Assembly: GCA_964632995.1 (NCBI GenBank)
Contig: CAZWDL010000021.1
Location: 10,521-74,520 of the forward strand
DNA length: 64,000 nucleotides
DNA from: CAZWDL01 sp964632995
GTDB lineage: Bacteria; Bacteroidota; Bacteroidia; Chitinophagales; Saprospiraceae
Direction of reading: 5' to 3'
Every line of letters starts with the position of its first letter. Position 1 is the first letter of the stretch. This document shows, piece by piece, positions 8,648 through 17,217 of the stretch. Below the pieces are notes generated by a model. The model was not told the DNA's origin, did not search any database, and saw only the letters and a list, made by a program, of their open reading frames with translations. The position numbers and the translations under genes are program-made.

Positions 8648-9718
8648 ATGGCAAAGCTTAATTTTGGAGGCGTTGAAGAGAACGTCGTTACACGCGAAGA
8701 ATTCCCCCTGGAAAAAGCACATGAAGTCCTGAAAGATGAGGTCATCGCGATTATCGGTTACGGCGTTCAGGGGCCCGGTCAGGCGCTCAATCTACGCGAT
8801 AATGGATTCAATGTGATCGTAGGCCAGCGTCAACCCTCGAAATCTTGGGACAAAGCCGTTGCCGATGGCTGGGTGCCGGGTGAAACGCTGTTTTCCATTG
8901 AAGAAGCCGCTGAGAAAGGCGACGTCATTCAGTATCTGCTGTCCGATGCCGCACAGATTTCCCAGTGGCCTACTATTAAAAAACACCTGGCGCCGGGTAA
9001 TGCGCTCTATTTCTCGCACGGCTTTGGCATTACCTACAACGACCGTACCGGAATTATGCCGCCGGAAAACGTAGATGTTATTCTCGTCGCTCCCAAAGGT
9101 TCGGGAACCAGCCTGCGCCGAATGTTTGTGAAAGGCCGCGGGCTGAACTCCAGCTTCGCCATTTACCAGGACGCCACCGGTCGCGCCTGGGAACGCGTCG
9201 TTGCACTTGGCATCGGCATCGGTTCGGGCTATCTCTTCGAAACGACTTTCAAGGATGAGGTATACAGCGACCTGACCGGCGAGCGCGGCACCCTCATGGG
9301 CGCCATTCAGGGTATCTTCGCCGCCCAGTACGATATCCTGCGCAAGCGGGGCCACTCGCCTTCCGAAGCCTTCAACGAAACGGTGGAAGAGCTGACGCAA
9401 AGCCTGATGCCCCTCGTCGCCGAAAACGGCATGGACTGGATGTACGCCAACTGCTCGACGACCGCCCAGCGCGGTGCGCTCGACTGGTGGAAGAAATTTC
9501 GCGACGCCGTCGCCCCCGTCTTTGACGAACTCTACGACAGCGTAGCCAGCGGCCAGGAGGCCCAAAAATCCATCGATTCCAACAGCCAACCCGACTACCG
9601 GGAAAAGCTGGAAGTCGAACTCAAGGAGTTGCACGACAGCGAAATGTGGCAAGCCGGCCGCACCGTGCGCAGTCTGCGCCCGGAAAACCAGGAAGTGCCG
9701 GAGGAAACGAAATCATAA
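8648..9718 (+). CDS. ilvC: Ketol-acid reductoisomerase
   Basis: Converts acetolactate or acetohydroxybutyrate to the dihydroxy acid with NADPH in valine, leucine and isoleucine synthesis. The Rossmann loop is IIGYGVQGPGQALNLRDNG (about 36-54), the Bacteroidota variant of the usual GSQG motif. The cofactor loop GQRQPSKSW and the catalytic domain (DEVYSDLTGERGTLMG, with Mg-binding Asp and Glu) follow. At 356 residues it is a class I enzyme of slightly long form. ilvA follows after a terminator. The other ilv genes (ilvB, ilvD) are not in this window. Confidence 0.95.
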   Translation: MAKLNFGGVEENVVTREEFPLEKAHEVLKDEVIAIIGYGVQGPGQALNLRDNGFNVIVGQRQPSKSWDKAVADGWVPGETLFSIEEAAEKGDVIQYLLSDAAQISQWPTIKKHLAPGNALYFSHGFGITYNDRTGIMPPENVDVILVAPKGSGTSLRRMFVKGRGLNSSFAIYQDATGRAWERVVALGIGIGSGYLFETTFKDEVYSDLTGERGTLMGAIQGIFAAQYDILRKRGHSPSEAFNETVEELTQSLMPLVAENGMDWMYANCSTTAQRGALDWWKKFRDAVAPVFDELYDSVASGQEAQKSIDSNSQPDYREKLEVELKELHDSEMWQAGRTVRSLRPENQEVPEETKS

Positions 9719-9735
9719 ATCGTTCAAGGTTCAGG

Positions 9736-9779
9736 GTTCAAGGTTCAAGATTCAGACAAGCTTGAACCTTGAACTTTTT
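9736..9779 (+). terminator. Terminator built from TTCAAGG heptamer repeats, between ilvC and ilvA
   Basis: GTTCAAGGTTCAAG (9736-9749) pairs perfectly with CTTGAACCTTGAAC (9761-9774) around an 11-nt loop, followed by TTTTT. The flanks carry further TTCAAGG or TTCAGGG copies from 9723 on and reversed copies up to about 9800. The structure therefore looks like a small intergenic repeat that also works as a terminator. Confidence 0.75.
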
Positions 9780-9808
9780 AAACCTTGAACCTTCAACCTT
9801 TTTTACTC

Positions 9809-11080
9809 ATGACCTACGATACCAAGCAAAGTTCTGCGATTATTCCACTCGACCGCATCTTCCAAACCAAGGTCAGGCTCAAAGGGGTGGTGGAACAGAC
9901 GCCGCTGCAGTACAACCACAACCTTTCCCTGCACTACAATTGCACAATATTGCTCAAACGGGAAGACTTACAGGTAGTGCGCTCCTATAAGATCAGAGGA
10001 GCCTTTAATAAAATGGCCAGCCTGTCGAAAGAAACACTCGCCAAGGGCGTCGTCTGCGCCAGCGCCGGCAATCACGCGCAAGGCGTCGCCTTCGCCTGTT
10101 ATCGCATGGGGGTCAAGGGACGCATCTACATGCCCGGCGTAACCCCCCGGCAAAAGGTGCGCAAAGTAAAGCGATTCGGTCAGGAAATGATCGAGGTCAT
10201 CCTCACCGGCGATACCTTCGATGACGCCTATGAGGAAGCCCGGCAGGACGCCGAACGTAAAGGACTGACTTTCGTCCATCCTTTTGACGACCCCCGTACT
10301 ATTGAAGGACAGGGAACGGTAGGATTGGAAATCCTGGAAGACTGCAGCGAGCCGATCGACTATGTACTCGTCCCCGTCGGCGGCGGCGGCCTGGTATCCG
10401 GCGTGGGCAGCTATTTCAAACAGGTGAGCCCCCATACCAAAGTCATCGGCATAGAACCCAAAGGCGCTCCCGCCATGCACGACTCCCTCAAGGCGGGCAA
10501 ACTACTCACACTGGATCACATCGATAATTTCGTCGACGGCGCTGCTGTCAGGCGGGTCGGCAACCACACTTTCGCTATTGCTCAGGAGGTTGTTGATCAG
10601 ATGTTACTGATCGACGAAGGAAAGGTTTGCAGCACCATCCTCCATCTTTACAACGAAGAGGGCATCGTCGTGGAACCCGCCGGCGCACTGACCATTGCTG
10701 CGCTGGATCAGCTCAAGGAGGAAATCAAGGGCAAGACCATCGTCTGCATCGTCAGCGGCAGCAATAATGATATCACGCGGACGGAGGAAATCCGGGAGCG
10801 CGCCCTGCTCTACGAGGGCCTCAAACACTACTTTATCATCCGCTTCCCGCAACGCGCCGGCGCGCTACGCGACTTCCTCAACAACGCGCTCGGCCCCAAT
10901 GACGACATCACCTACTTTGAATACACTAAAAAGCACAACCGCGACACCGGACCGGCGCTGGTGGGTATACAGGTTCCCGAAAAGGAAGACTATGAGGCCC
11001 TCCTCCAACGAATGGATCAGCAACGTATCAACTATCAGACCCTGAACGACAGCCGGATGCTGTTCGATTTGCTCATATAG
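9809..11080 (+). CDS. ilvA: Threonine dehydratase (biosynthetic)
   Basis: Deaminates threonine to 2-oxobutyrate, the entry to isoleucine synthesis. The PLP lysine is K61 in RSYKIRGAFNKM, the asparagine loop is SAGNHAQGVAFAC, and the glycine-rich phosphate loop is VPVGGGGLVSG. The C-terminal ~80 residues (HYFIIRFPQRAGALRDFL onward) form one ACT-like regulatory domain. This gives the ~420-residue form with a single domain instead of two. ATG 9809 is taken; an in-frame TTG at 9785 lies inside the repeat-rich spacer. Feedback control by isoleucine is expected from the family. Confidence 0.93.
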   Translation: MTYDTKQSSAIIPLDRIFQTKVRLKGVVEQTPLQYNHNLSLHYNCTILLKREDLQVVRSYKIRGAFNKMASLSKETLAKGVVCASAGNHAQGVAFACYRMGVKGRIYMPGVTPRQKVRKVKRFGQEMIEVILTGDTFDDAYEEARQDAERKGLTFVHPFDDPRTIEGQGTVGLEILEDCSEPIDYVLVPVGGGGLVSGVGSYFKQVSPHTKVIGIEPKGAPAMHDSLKAGKLLTLDHIDNFVDGAAVRRVGNHTFAIAQEVVDQMLLIDEGKVCSTILHLYNEEGIVVEPAGALTIAALDQLKEEIKGKTIVCIVSGSNNDITRTEEIRERALLYEGLKHYFIIRFPQRAGALRDFLNNALGPNDDITYFEYTKKHNRDTGPALVGIQVPEKEDYEALLQRMDQQRINYQTLNDSRMLFDLLI

Positions 11081-11132
11081 GAAGGATTGAGAGAATCCGG
11101 AACTTGCTCGTAATTTAAAGGTTTAACCCGGA

Positions 11133-12512
11133 TTAACTTTTCTTCTTTTTCACCATCTTGGAGAAGTGGCTCGGCAATAAGCGCACGTTGTTTTTGGTGA
11201 GTTTCTCGATGCTGTAGGCCAGCATGATGTACATTTCCGTGATGCCCGGTACGGGAACGAAGACCAGCGAGAAGAAAGGCAGAAAGCGCGGCAGATCCTG
11301 GATCTGGTCCAGCGCCTGAGCAATTTCTTCTTCGCTTGGCAGCTTAGCCCCCCTGCGAATGCCCAGCTGATGCTTTAGTAAACGACCGAAGGTGAGCGCC
11401 ATGTCCACCGTTTCGCGGTATTCGCCGTGAGTGGCCGTACGCAGGCTGAGCATATTATCGCCCAGGGTTTTGGCGATCAGCGCCGCGCTGGCTTTCTGAC
11501 TATTGAAAAAGGATAGCCGGCGTCCATAGCGCAGCAGGAAACCGCCCAGAGCCAGTTTGGCTTCTACCAAATCTTCTTCTTTCAACTCCAGTTTGGTCAA
11601 TAATTGTTGAAGAAAAAGCTCTTCTGCCTCCTGAATCTCCTTATCGGCAAACAGCGTCATCAGGCTGATATCGAGGAGGTAGCGACGGGCTGTCCACTCC
11701 AGCGGCGGCAAATGAATATCGCTCAGTTCCACCCCTTTATCAAAATTTCTTTTGATTTTCCGTCGCTCCGAATCCGTAAAAAAAGGGGCTGATTTTTGAA
11801 AGTGATGTTGCAGCACCCGCTCACTAAGGTCGAGCTTATGGTCGCTGTGGGCAGCTGCTGCAATGAGCTGCATCGTCAGCATTTTGAGCTGCTTTTTTCG
11901 CTGAAGCATATCTGCGAAAAGATCCTGTGAAGGCTGAGCATCTCTGTCCAGCGCCTCCAGATAAAGCTGAAAGAAGTACCAGTCCCAGAAGAGGTGGCAG
12001 TTGATGCCGCTACGCCGCCAGTCGACCCAGTTTTGCCGAAAGGAAATATGCTCGCTAAGCAAGCGGCCGATAGTGCCCACGCTCATCCCGCCGCTTTGCT
12101 GCCGAAGGCCACTGAAGTAAATTCGAATGAGCGTCGCCGCCCGGTCGACCTGCATTTCGTAATCCAAAGCACTGGATTTGAAATGATCCAGTACGCTGAA
12201 CAGAATGAGATCTACCAGCAGTAGTTTGGTCACCCATTTGCGCGGCATATTGGAAGCCGGCGCCGGCTGGAAGGGATATACAAAGGGAAAACCATAAATC
12301 AATCCGCTGTGCAACAGCATAAAATAGAGCGGATGTTGCAGACTTTTAAAACGATGAAGATACTCCGGCGCCAGTCCGACCGCGGCCGGATCTGCAATAT
12401 CCAGAACAAGAGGATGCCGCTTCCTGTATTCAATGTATTCATCGAACCAATGATCGGAGCGGAAATCGATTCCGGTGACGGAAGTTTTTCGAAACTTGGA
12501 CAATAGCATCAT
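11133..12512 (-). CDS. LETM1-related / TerB-like protein of unknown function
   Basis: This 459-residue protein shows no signal peptide. A mostly helical middle (about 200-340) contains SDHKLDLSERVLQHHF and LFADKEIQEAEELFLQQLL, reminiscent of TerB-like helical bundles. The C-terminal LPFFSLVFVPVPGITEMYIMLAYSIEK resembles the ribosome-binding/LETM1-type segment of a Bacteroidota family often named LETM1-related biofilm-associated protein. The tail is Lys-rich. It is transcribed alone on the minus strand, convergent with ilvA. The name is a family resemblance from memory; the biochemical role is unknown. Confidence 0.5.
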   Translation of the reverse strand: MMLLSKFRKTSVTGIDFRSDHWFDEYIEYRKRHPLVLDIADPAAVGLAPEYLHRFKSLQHPLYFMLLHSGLIYGFPFVYPFQPAPASNMPRKWVTKLLLVDLILFSVLDHFKSSALDYEMQVDRAATLIRIYFSGLRQQSGGMSVGTIGRLLSEHISFRQNWVDWRRSGINCHLFWDWYFFQLYLEALDRDAQPSQDLFADMLQRKKQLKMLTMQLIAAAAHSDHKLDLSERVLQHHFQKSAPFFTDSERRKIKRNFDKGVELSDIHLPPLEWTARRYLLDISLMTLFADKEIQEAEELFLQQLLTKLELKEEDLVEAKLALGGFLLRYGRRLSFFNSQKASAALIAKTLGDNMLSLRTATHGEYRETVDMALTFGRLLKHQLGIRRGAKLPSEEEIAQALDQIQDLPRFLPFFSLVFVPVPGITEMYIMLAYSIEKLTKNNVRLLPSHFSKMVKKKKS

Positions 12513-12684
12513 CGTTTTACGGAGCCATTACGCTGTAAATAATAGCTTATTTCTTCTATTTCACTCTACAAGTTCCCGAAAAAATTAGAGTTATTTCTAA
12601 GCTATGTTCTTCCTCGCCGGTCCACCTGACAGCAGAAGAAGGGAAAATCTCCGCTTTCCGGCTTCTGCTATCCTATTTCCGATT

Positions 12685-13098
12685 TCAAATTCCCGTCTCC
12701 CCCATCTCCAGGATGCGCTCGAATTCAACCTTTTCGACGGGCATCACCGACAGGCGACCGATGCGGACCAGGGGCATCTCCTGTAGTTCTTCGGTTTGCT
12801 TGATTTCCTTGAGGGAAACGGGTCGATTGAGTTCCTTGACCGGCGCCAGGTCGACGGCCGTCCAGTCGCCTTTTTCGGCCGTGGGATCGGGATAGGCAGC
12901 TTTGATCACCTCAGCGATGCCGACGACCTCCAAGCCCTTGCGGCTGTGGTAGTAGAGCACGAGGTCGCCCTCCGACATGTCCTGCAAATGATTGCGGGCT
13001 GCATAGTTGCGAACGCCGACCCAACGGGTGCGGCCGTCGGCGACGAGGTCCTGAAAGCTGTATTCGTAGGGTTCGGATTTGACGAGCCAATAGCGCAT
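12685..13098 (-). CDS. EVE domain-containing protein
   Basis: The product has 137 residues and consists of one EVE domain, related to the PUA and YTH folds that bind modified bases. Motifs are YWLVKSEPYEYSFQDL at the start, WVGVRNYAARNHL, and GDLVLYYHSRKG. The start used is ATG 13098. A longer in-frame version from 13200 would be translated from repeat-like sequence and is unlikely. Related proteins are thought to recognise modified cytosine in DNA or RNA, but no role can be read from the neighbours, a LETM1-like gene and a tRNA/rRNA methyltransferase. Confidence 0.9.
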   Translation of the reverse strand: MRYWLVKSEPYEYSFQDLVADGRTRWVGVRNYAARNHLQDMSEGDLVLYYHSRKGLEVVGIAEVIKAAYPDPTAEKGDWTAVDLAPVKELNRPVSLKEIKQTEELQEMPLVRIGRLSVMPVEKVEFERILEMGETGI

Positions 13099-13101
13099 GG
13101 T

Positions 13102-13169
13102 AGAGACAGGATTTGGAGGTTTGACGAATTTGGTTTTAGAGACAGGATTTACAGGATGGGCAGGATTCA
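13102..13169. repeat. Short direct repeats (ACAGGATT family)
   Basis: AGAGACAGGATTT occurs at 13102-13114 and again at 13138-13150, and is followed by further ACAGGAT and GCAGGATT units. A reversed relative (ATCCTGTCCATCCCGT) lies near 13257-13272 on the other side of the gap. It looks like low-complexity intergenic repeat sequence. Confidence 0.5.
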
Positions 13170-13273
13170 CTTGTACGGGCTTTTGCTGTTCTGCTCTCAA
13201 ACCGCGATCCTACAAAGCAATGACCATTGCATTTTCATAAATTTTATCTAGAGGTCATCCTGTCCATCCCGTC

Positions 13274-13807
13274 TCACATGGAGCGCAGACGCCGCGTCAG
13301 CTCCCAGCTCACCACGCCGATGCAGACGGCGATGTTCAGCGAATGCTTCGTCCCGAACTGCGGCACCTCGATCGCCCCGTCCACCAGTTCCATTACTGCT
13401 TCGCCCACGCCCGAGACCTCGTTGCCGAACACCAGGGCGTAGCGTTCCCCTTCCTCCACCTTAAAACACTGCAGCGGCATACTTCCCTCCGCCTGTTCCA
13501 CCGCCCAGATCCGGTAGCCGGCTTCGCGCAACTGCCGGACGGCCTCCGCGGAATCCTCCACGTAAGACCATTCCACCGACTCCGTAGCGCCGATGGCCGT
13601 CTTCAGGATTTCCCGGTGCGGCGGCCGGGCCGTGATACCGCAGAGCAGCACGTGTTCCAGCGCGAATGCGTCGGCCGTACGGAAGGCAGAGCCGACGTTT
13701 AGCCCCGAGCGCACATTGTCGAGCACCAGGACGAGGGGCGTCTTGTCACGTTGCTTGAATTCCTCGATGCTGAGGCGCTGAAGTTCCTGAAGTTTGAGTT
13801 TACGCAT
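13274..13807 (-). CDS. TrmH/SpoU-family RNA 2'-O-methyltransferase
   Basis: A 177-residue SPOUT methyltransferase. The three knot motifs are present: NVGSAFRTADAF (motif 1), FGNEVSGV (motif 2) and VPQFGTKHSLNIAVCIGVV (motif 3). It lacks the N-terminal RNA-binding extension of RlmB, so it is a short TrmL/TrmH-like member. It probably methylates a ribose in tRNA, but the target cannot be fixed from sequence. It lies 84 bp downstream of pyrG on the same strand. The spacer contains two GC-rich hairpins, so read-through from pyrG is uncertain. Confidence 0.88.
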   Translation of the reverse strand: MRKLKLQELQRLSIEEFKQRDKTPLVLVLDNVRSGLNVGSAFRTADAFALEHVLLCGITARPPHREILKTAIGATESVEWSYVEDSAEAVRQLREAGYRIWAVEQAEGSMPLQCFKVEEGERYALVFGNEVSGVGEAVMELVDGAIEVPQFGTKHSLNIAVCIGVVSWELTRRLRSM

Positions 13808-13891
13808 TGGAGGTTCTCGGTTCTTCCCGTCCTTGTTCCTCGGGACGGGTAAAGGTTCTCGGTTCTGTGAGTATCGGGAACCGGGAACTTT

Positions 13892-15511
13892 TTACTTCTT
13901 CGTTTGCCGGAAATCCATAGCCGCTTTGACGAAAGCAGCGAAAAGCGGATGCGGTTTTTCCACGCGGCTTTTCAATTCGGGGTGAAACTGCACCCCGACG
14001 AACCAGGGGTGGTCTTTCAGTTCGATAATCTCCACCAGTCCTGTATCCGGGTTGCGGCCGGAGGCGAGCATACCGTTATTCTGAAAATCTTCCAGATACT
14101 CGTTATTGAATTCGTAGCGGTGCCGATGGCGCTCGCTGATACGCAGACTCCCATAGGCAGCCGAAGCTTTTGTTTTACGTCGGATTTCACAGTCGTAGGC
14201 GCCGAGTCGCATGGTCCCCCCCATTTTGGTGATTTTCTTCTGTTCGGGCATCAGGTCGATCACCGGCTCCGGGGTAGAGGGATCGACTTCGGTAGAAGCC
14301 GCCGCCTTTTTATCCAGAACGTGGCGGGCGAATTCCACACTGGCGCATTGCATACCAAGGCAGATCCCGAAAAAGGGGATTTTGTTTTCACGCGCATATC
14401 GAACTGCCTTGATTTTGCCTTCTATTCCCCTTTCACCGAAGCCCGGTGCAACCAGAATTCCGTCCAGGTTTTCCAGCCGTTTGCCAACCTCTTCATAGCT
14501 GGCTTCCAGTGCTTCGGAGTGTATCGGTTCAACGACTACGCTGCACTCATTGACCGCGCCGGCGTGTACGAAAGATTCGTGGATAGACTTGTAGGCGTCC
14601 TGCAGCTCATTGTATTTGCCGACCAGCCCGATGCGTACCTCAGAAAGCGGGTTTTTTAACTTACCTAAAAATTCCTTCCAGGCAGTCAGCTTCGGCTCGC
14701 GGCGATCGGGCAGCCGCATTTTGGCGATGACTACTGAATCCAGTTTTTCTTTGAGCATCAACAAGGGGACATCGTAGATGGTCTCTGCATCCATCGACTC
14801 GATCACAGAACCGACATCGACATTGCAGAACAGCGCCAGCTTGCGCCGAATGTCCATATTCAAAGGATACTCGGTACGACAGACCAGAATATCGGGCTGA
14901 ATACCAGTGGTCAGCAATTCTTTAACCGAATGTTGAGTCGGTTTGGTCTTCAGTTCCTTGGCCGCCCGCAGGTAGGGAACAAGAGTCAGGTGAATGACCA
15001 GACAGTTGTCCGTTCCCAGTTCCCAGCGAAGCTGACGCAGGGTCTCCAGGTAAGGCAGTGACTCGATATCACCAACCGTACCGCCCAGCTCTGTGATCAG
15101 GATATCGTACTCATTGGTATTGCCCAACAGCTGCATCCGGCGTTTGATCTCATCAGTGATGTGCGGAATCACCTGCACCGTCTTGCCCAGGTAATCCCCC
15201 GCTCGTTCCTTGTTGATGACCGTCTGGTAGATACGTCCGGTAGTGACGTTGTTCGCCTGAGAAGTGGAAATATTGAGAAAGCGCTCGTAGTGTCCCAGAT
15301 CCAAATCTGTTTCCGCTCCGTCATCGGTGACGTAGCACTCTCCGTGCTCGTAGGGGTTGAGCGTCCCGGGATCAACATTGATATAGGGATCAAATTTCTG
15401 GATGGTGACCGAAAAGCCCCGCGCCTGAAGTAGTTTGGCGAGCGAAGCAGATACGATGCCCTTGCCTAGTGATGAGGTGACGCCTCCCGTAACAAAAATG
15501 TACTTAGTCAT
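13892..15511 (-). CDS. pyrG: CTP synthase
   Basis: Aminates UTP to CTP using glutamine and ATP. The N-terminal synthetase domain begins KYIFVTGGVTSSLGKGIVSA with the P-loop, and includes the GGTVGDIES motif. The C-terminal class I glutamine amidotransferase domain (from about residue 285) has the nucleophile in FFGICLGMQCA, the HPELKSR segment with the catalytic histidine, and the oxyanion segment VAPGFGERG. At 539 residues it is full length. A long gene-free region with a hairpin element lies upstream. Confidence 0.97.
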   Translation of the reverse strand: MTKYIFVTGGVTSSLGKGIVSASLAKLLQARGFSVTIQKFDPYINVDPGTLNPYEHGECYVTDDGAETDLDLGHYERFLNISTSQANNVTTGRIYQTVINKERAGDYLGKTVQVIPHITDEIKRRMQLLGNTNEYDILITELGGTVGDIESLPYLETLRQLRWELGTDNCLVIHLTLVPYLRAAKELKTKPTQHSVKELLTTGIQPDILVCRTEYPLNMDIRRKLALFCNVDVGSVIESMDAETIYDVPLLMLKEKLDSVVIAKMRLPDRREPKLTAWKEFLGKLKNPLSEVRIGLVGKYNELQDAYKSIHESFVHAGAVNECSVVVEPIHSEALEASYEEVGKRLENLDGILVAPGFGERGIEGKIKAVRYARENKIPFFGICLGMQCASVEFARHVLDKKAAASTEVDPSTPEPVIDLMPEQKKITKMGGTMRLGAYDCEIRRKTKASAAYGSLRISERHRHRYEFNNEYLEDFQNNGMLASGRNPDTGLVEIIELKDHPWFVGVQFHPELKSRVEKPHPLFAAFVKAAMDFRQTKK

Positions 15512-15806
15512 GTAAATATTGACCGTTTTACAGAGACCGGCAAAATTCCATGGGTCTCCTGAATTGAGCTACTGGTTTGGTATGAATGGACAGCAGGAGA
15601 ATAAAATAACACAATCACTTGTCCTTTGCTCCACATTAACCGTTACAAACCAATAGCAATAATAATGTTACGGAACGTAAAGATACGGAAAAGCCATGAC
15701 CTATCTGTGGCTTTTCGCCCCTTTTTTATCCTCCTGTTCTCATAAATAAACAGGAGTCATTCTGATAACACTCACCACCTTAACCCGGGTTAAGTAATGG
15801 GCAATT

Positions 15807-15965
15807 AGGAACGTGCTGAAAATAAGTTCCCGTTTTTGGGGAGCGAATTGTTTTCGCTGCCAAGGCGGGAGGAGGGAGCATAGCGGCGCTACGTGACCGA
15901 CGAGCAACGCCGGCAGCGGAAACAAGGCGCCGCCAAAATAGGGAAGTGATTTTCAACATGTTCCT
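15807..15965. repeat. ~160-bp element folding into one long imperfect hairpin
   Basis: The outer arms 15807-15831 and 15941-15965 are complementary over 25 bases with about five mismatches. Further in, TTTTGG pairs with CCAAAA, and CGCTGCC (15856-15862 region) pairs with GGCAGCG (about 15912-15918). A small palindrome, TAGCG-G-CGCTA, lies near the tip. The whole unit could form a single ~60-bp stem. A related copy of the right arm follows at about 15975-15998. It resembles an extragenic palindromic repeat or a mini transposable element, but no transposase or target duplication is visible. Confidence 0.7.
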
Positions 15966-16084
15966 TAATAAGTTGAAGTGATTTTTCAAATAGGTTCTGA
16001 ACTGAAAATGTCGGATTTATTTTTGAACAATACTTAACCCGTTCAAAACAATAGGAAAACAGAACGATTTATCATCTTAGATTG

Positions 16085-16122
16085 TTAATTTAATATTAAC
16101 TAAATGTAAATTAAATGTAAAC
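16085..16122 (+). promoter_or_regulatory. Putative Pho-type box (four 11-bp-spaced repeats)
   Basis: TTAAT (16085), TTAAC (16096), TAAAT (16107) and TAAAC (16118) follow each other with an exact 11-bp period, ending 34 bp before the start of the aspartyl protease gene. It is the longest array of this type in the window, together with the one at 17218. No perfect -7 element follows; AAACTTTC at 16130-16137 is the closest. Confidence 0.55.
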
Positions 16123-16156
16123 AACCATAAAACTTTCAGGTGGAAAAAGGCGACGT

Positions 16157-17095
16157 ATGAAGAAGTGGGTATTATTTTTTATCATATTGGTTTCAAATGC
16201 AGCTTTTGCACAAAAGCAAGTAGCTTATCTTTCCACCGATAAGCAAACGGAAGACATTACCTCTTTTATTAAACCGCTCCATCAGGAAATCGATTTTCAG
16301 TTGGTCAACGGCATGATTCTGGTCAAAGCGAGTATCAACTATCAAAGCGGCTTTTTTATTCTGGACACGGGCGCCCCCATGTTAGTCCTCAACCAAATTA
16401 ACAGACCCGGCGCCCTTGCTCAGAGCACTGCCGCCGGTTGTTCGAGCGTATTTAATGTAGGAGAAAGTACTGTCCGGCATTTTAGCTGGGCCGGCATAGA
16501 AAAATACGAATTCAAAGTATTGGTGACCGATCTCAGCCATCTGGAAGCTGCCGTCGGCTGTAAAATCCTGGGGCTCATCGGATATAACCTATTCAGAAAC
16601 CATGAAATATTCATCGACTACGAACGACAGCGACTCATCCTTTTCCCTTCTGATCAGAATCTTCTTCATCGTGCTCTGTCTCCTATCTACACTTCGGATA
16701 TATCCATGCATGACCATCTTCCCGTCATTGAGTTTTCGATAGACGGGCGCGTCCTTCGCTTTGGGTTGGATACCGGCGCCGAAACCAATCTGATAGATCG
16801 GTGTGTAGTGGCCTCTCTGGATAAAGATCTGATTGACACCCTTGATAAGAGAAAAATTCAGGGATTGGACAAGGAAGTCCGGACTGTTCCTGTCATCCGG
16901 ATCAGAAAGAGCAGTTGGAACAATGCGCCCATGCATCAGCTAAATTACATGGTTATTGACCTGTGCCATCTGAATTCAGCGGACGCTCCCTCAATTAACG
17001 GTATTTTGGGATTTCCCTTCCTGCGCTCCCTGAAATTATCCATCAATTACCGAAAGGGGAAAATTTATCTTTGGGAACAGCCCTCTAATCTGTAA
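16157..17095 (+). CDS. Secreted retropepsin-like aspartyl protease with two catalytic lobes
   Basis: The protein has 312 residues and a signal peptide (1-19, ending AFAQ). It contains two copies of a retropepsin-like half: FFILDTGAPMLVL with D70-T-G, and RFGLDTGAETNLI with D205-T-G. Each copy is followed about 70-80 residues later by a hydrophobic-hydrophobic-Gly turn (LGLIGYNLF and NGILGFPFL). Retroviral proteases need two chains to supply two aspartates; here one chain supplies both, as in pepsin. Export suggests action in the periplasm or at the cell surface. A putative Pho-type box lies upstream. The substrate is unknown. Confidence 0.75.
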   Translation: MKKWVLFFIILVSNAAFAQKQVAYLSTDKQTEDITSFIKPLHQEIDFQLVNGMILVKASINYQSGFFILDTGAPMLVLNQINRPGALAQSTAAGCSSVFNVGESTVRHFSWAGIEKYEFKVLVTDLSHLEAAVGCKILGLIGYNLFRNHEIFIDYERQRLILFPSDQNLLHRALSPIYTSDISMHDHLPVIEFSIDGRVLRFGLDTGAETNLIDRCVVASLDKDLIDTLDKRKIQGLDKEVRTVPVIRIRKSSWNNAPMHQLNYMVIDLCHLNSADAPSINGILGFPFLRSLKLSINYRKGKIYLWEQPSNL

Positions 17096-17135
17096 CACTC
17101 GCCCCGGCAGTATCAATTATACAACAGGCTTCCAT

Positions 17136-17170
17136 CCCGGCGAGCTCCGATGCCGGGTACCTTTTCTTTT
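17136..17170 (+). terminator. Possible terminator of the protease gene
   Basis: CCCGGC (17136-17141) pairs with GCCGGG (17152-17157). A T-rich stretch (CTTTTCTTTT) follows at 17161-17170. The stem is only six pairs, so support is moderate. Confidence 0.4.
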
Positions 17171-17217
17171 CTCACCGCTGAAAAGCGTTCCTGATCAATA
17201 TTCAGCTCCCGATTCAT

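Larger units (their letters stand above)
15512..16156. other. Gene-poor region between divergent pyrG and the protease gene
   Basis: This 645-bp region contains the pyrG promoter side, the long inverted-repeat element at 15807-15965, a partial second copy of its right arm (about 15975-15998), and the periodic box at 16085-16122. Short frames at 15740-15989 on the minus strand follow the hairpin arms and are not believable genes. Confidence 0.6.

Noticed and set aside
9720..9805. CRISPR array
   Set aside because: The TTCAAGG heptamers are contiguous without spacers and form a terminator stem.
15740..15989. Two minus-strand frames of 61 and 69 codons
   Set aside because: They are translations of the long hairpin element's arms; the underlying signal is base pairing, not coding.
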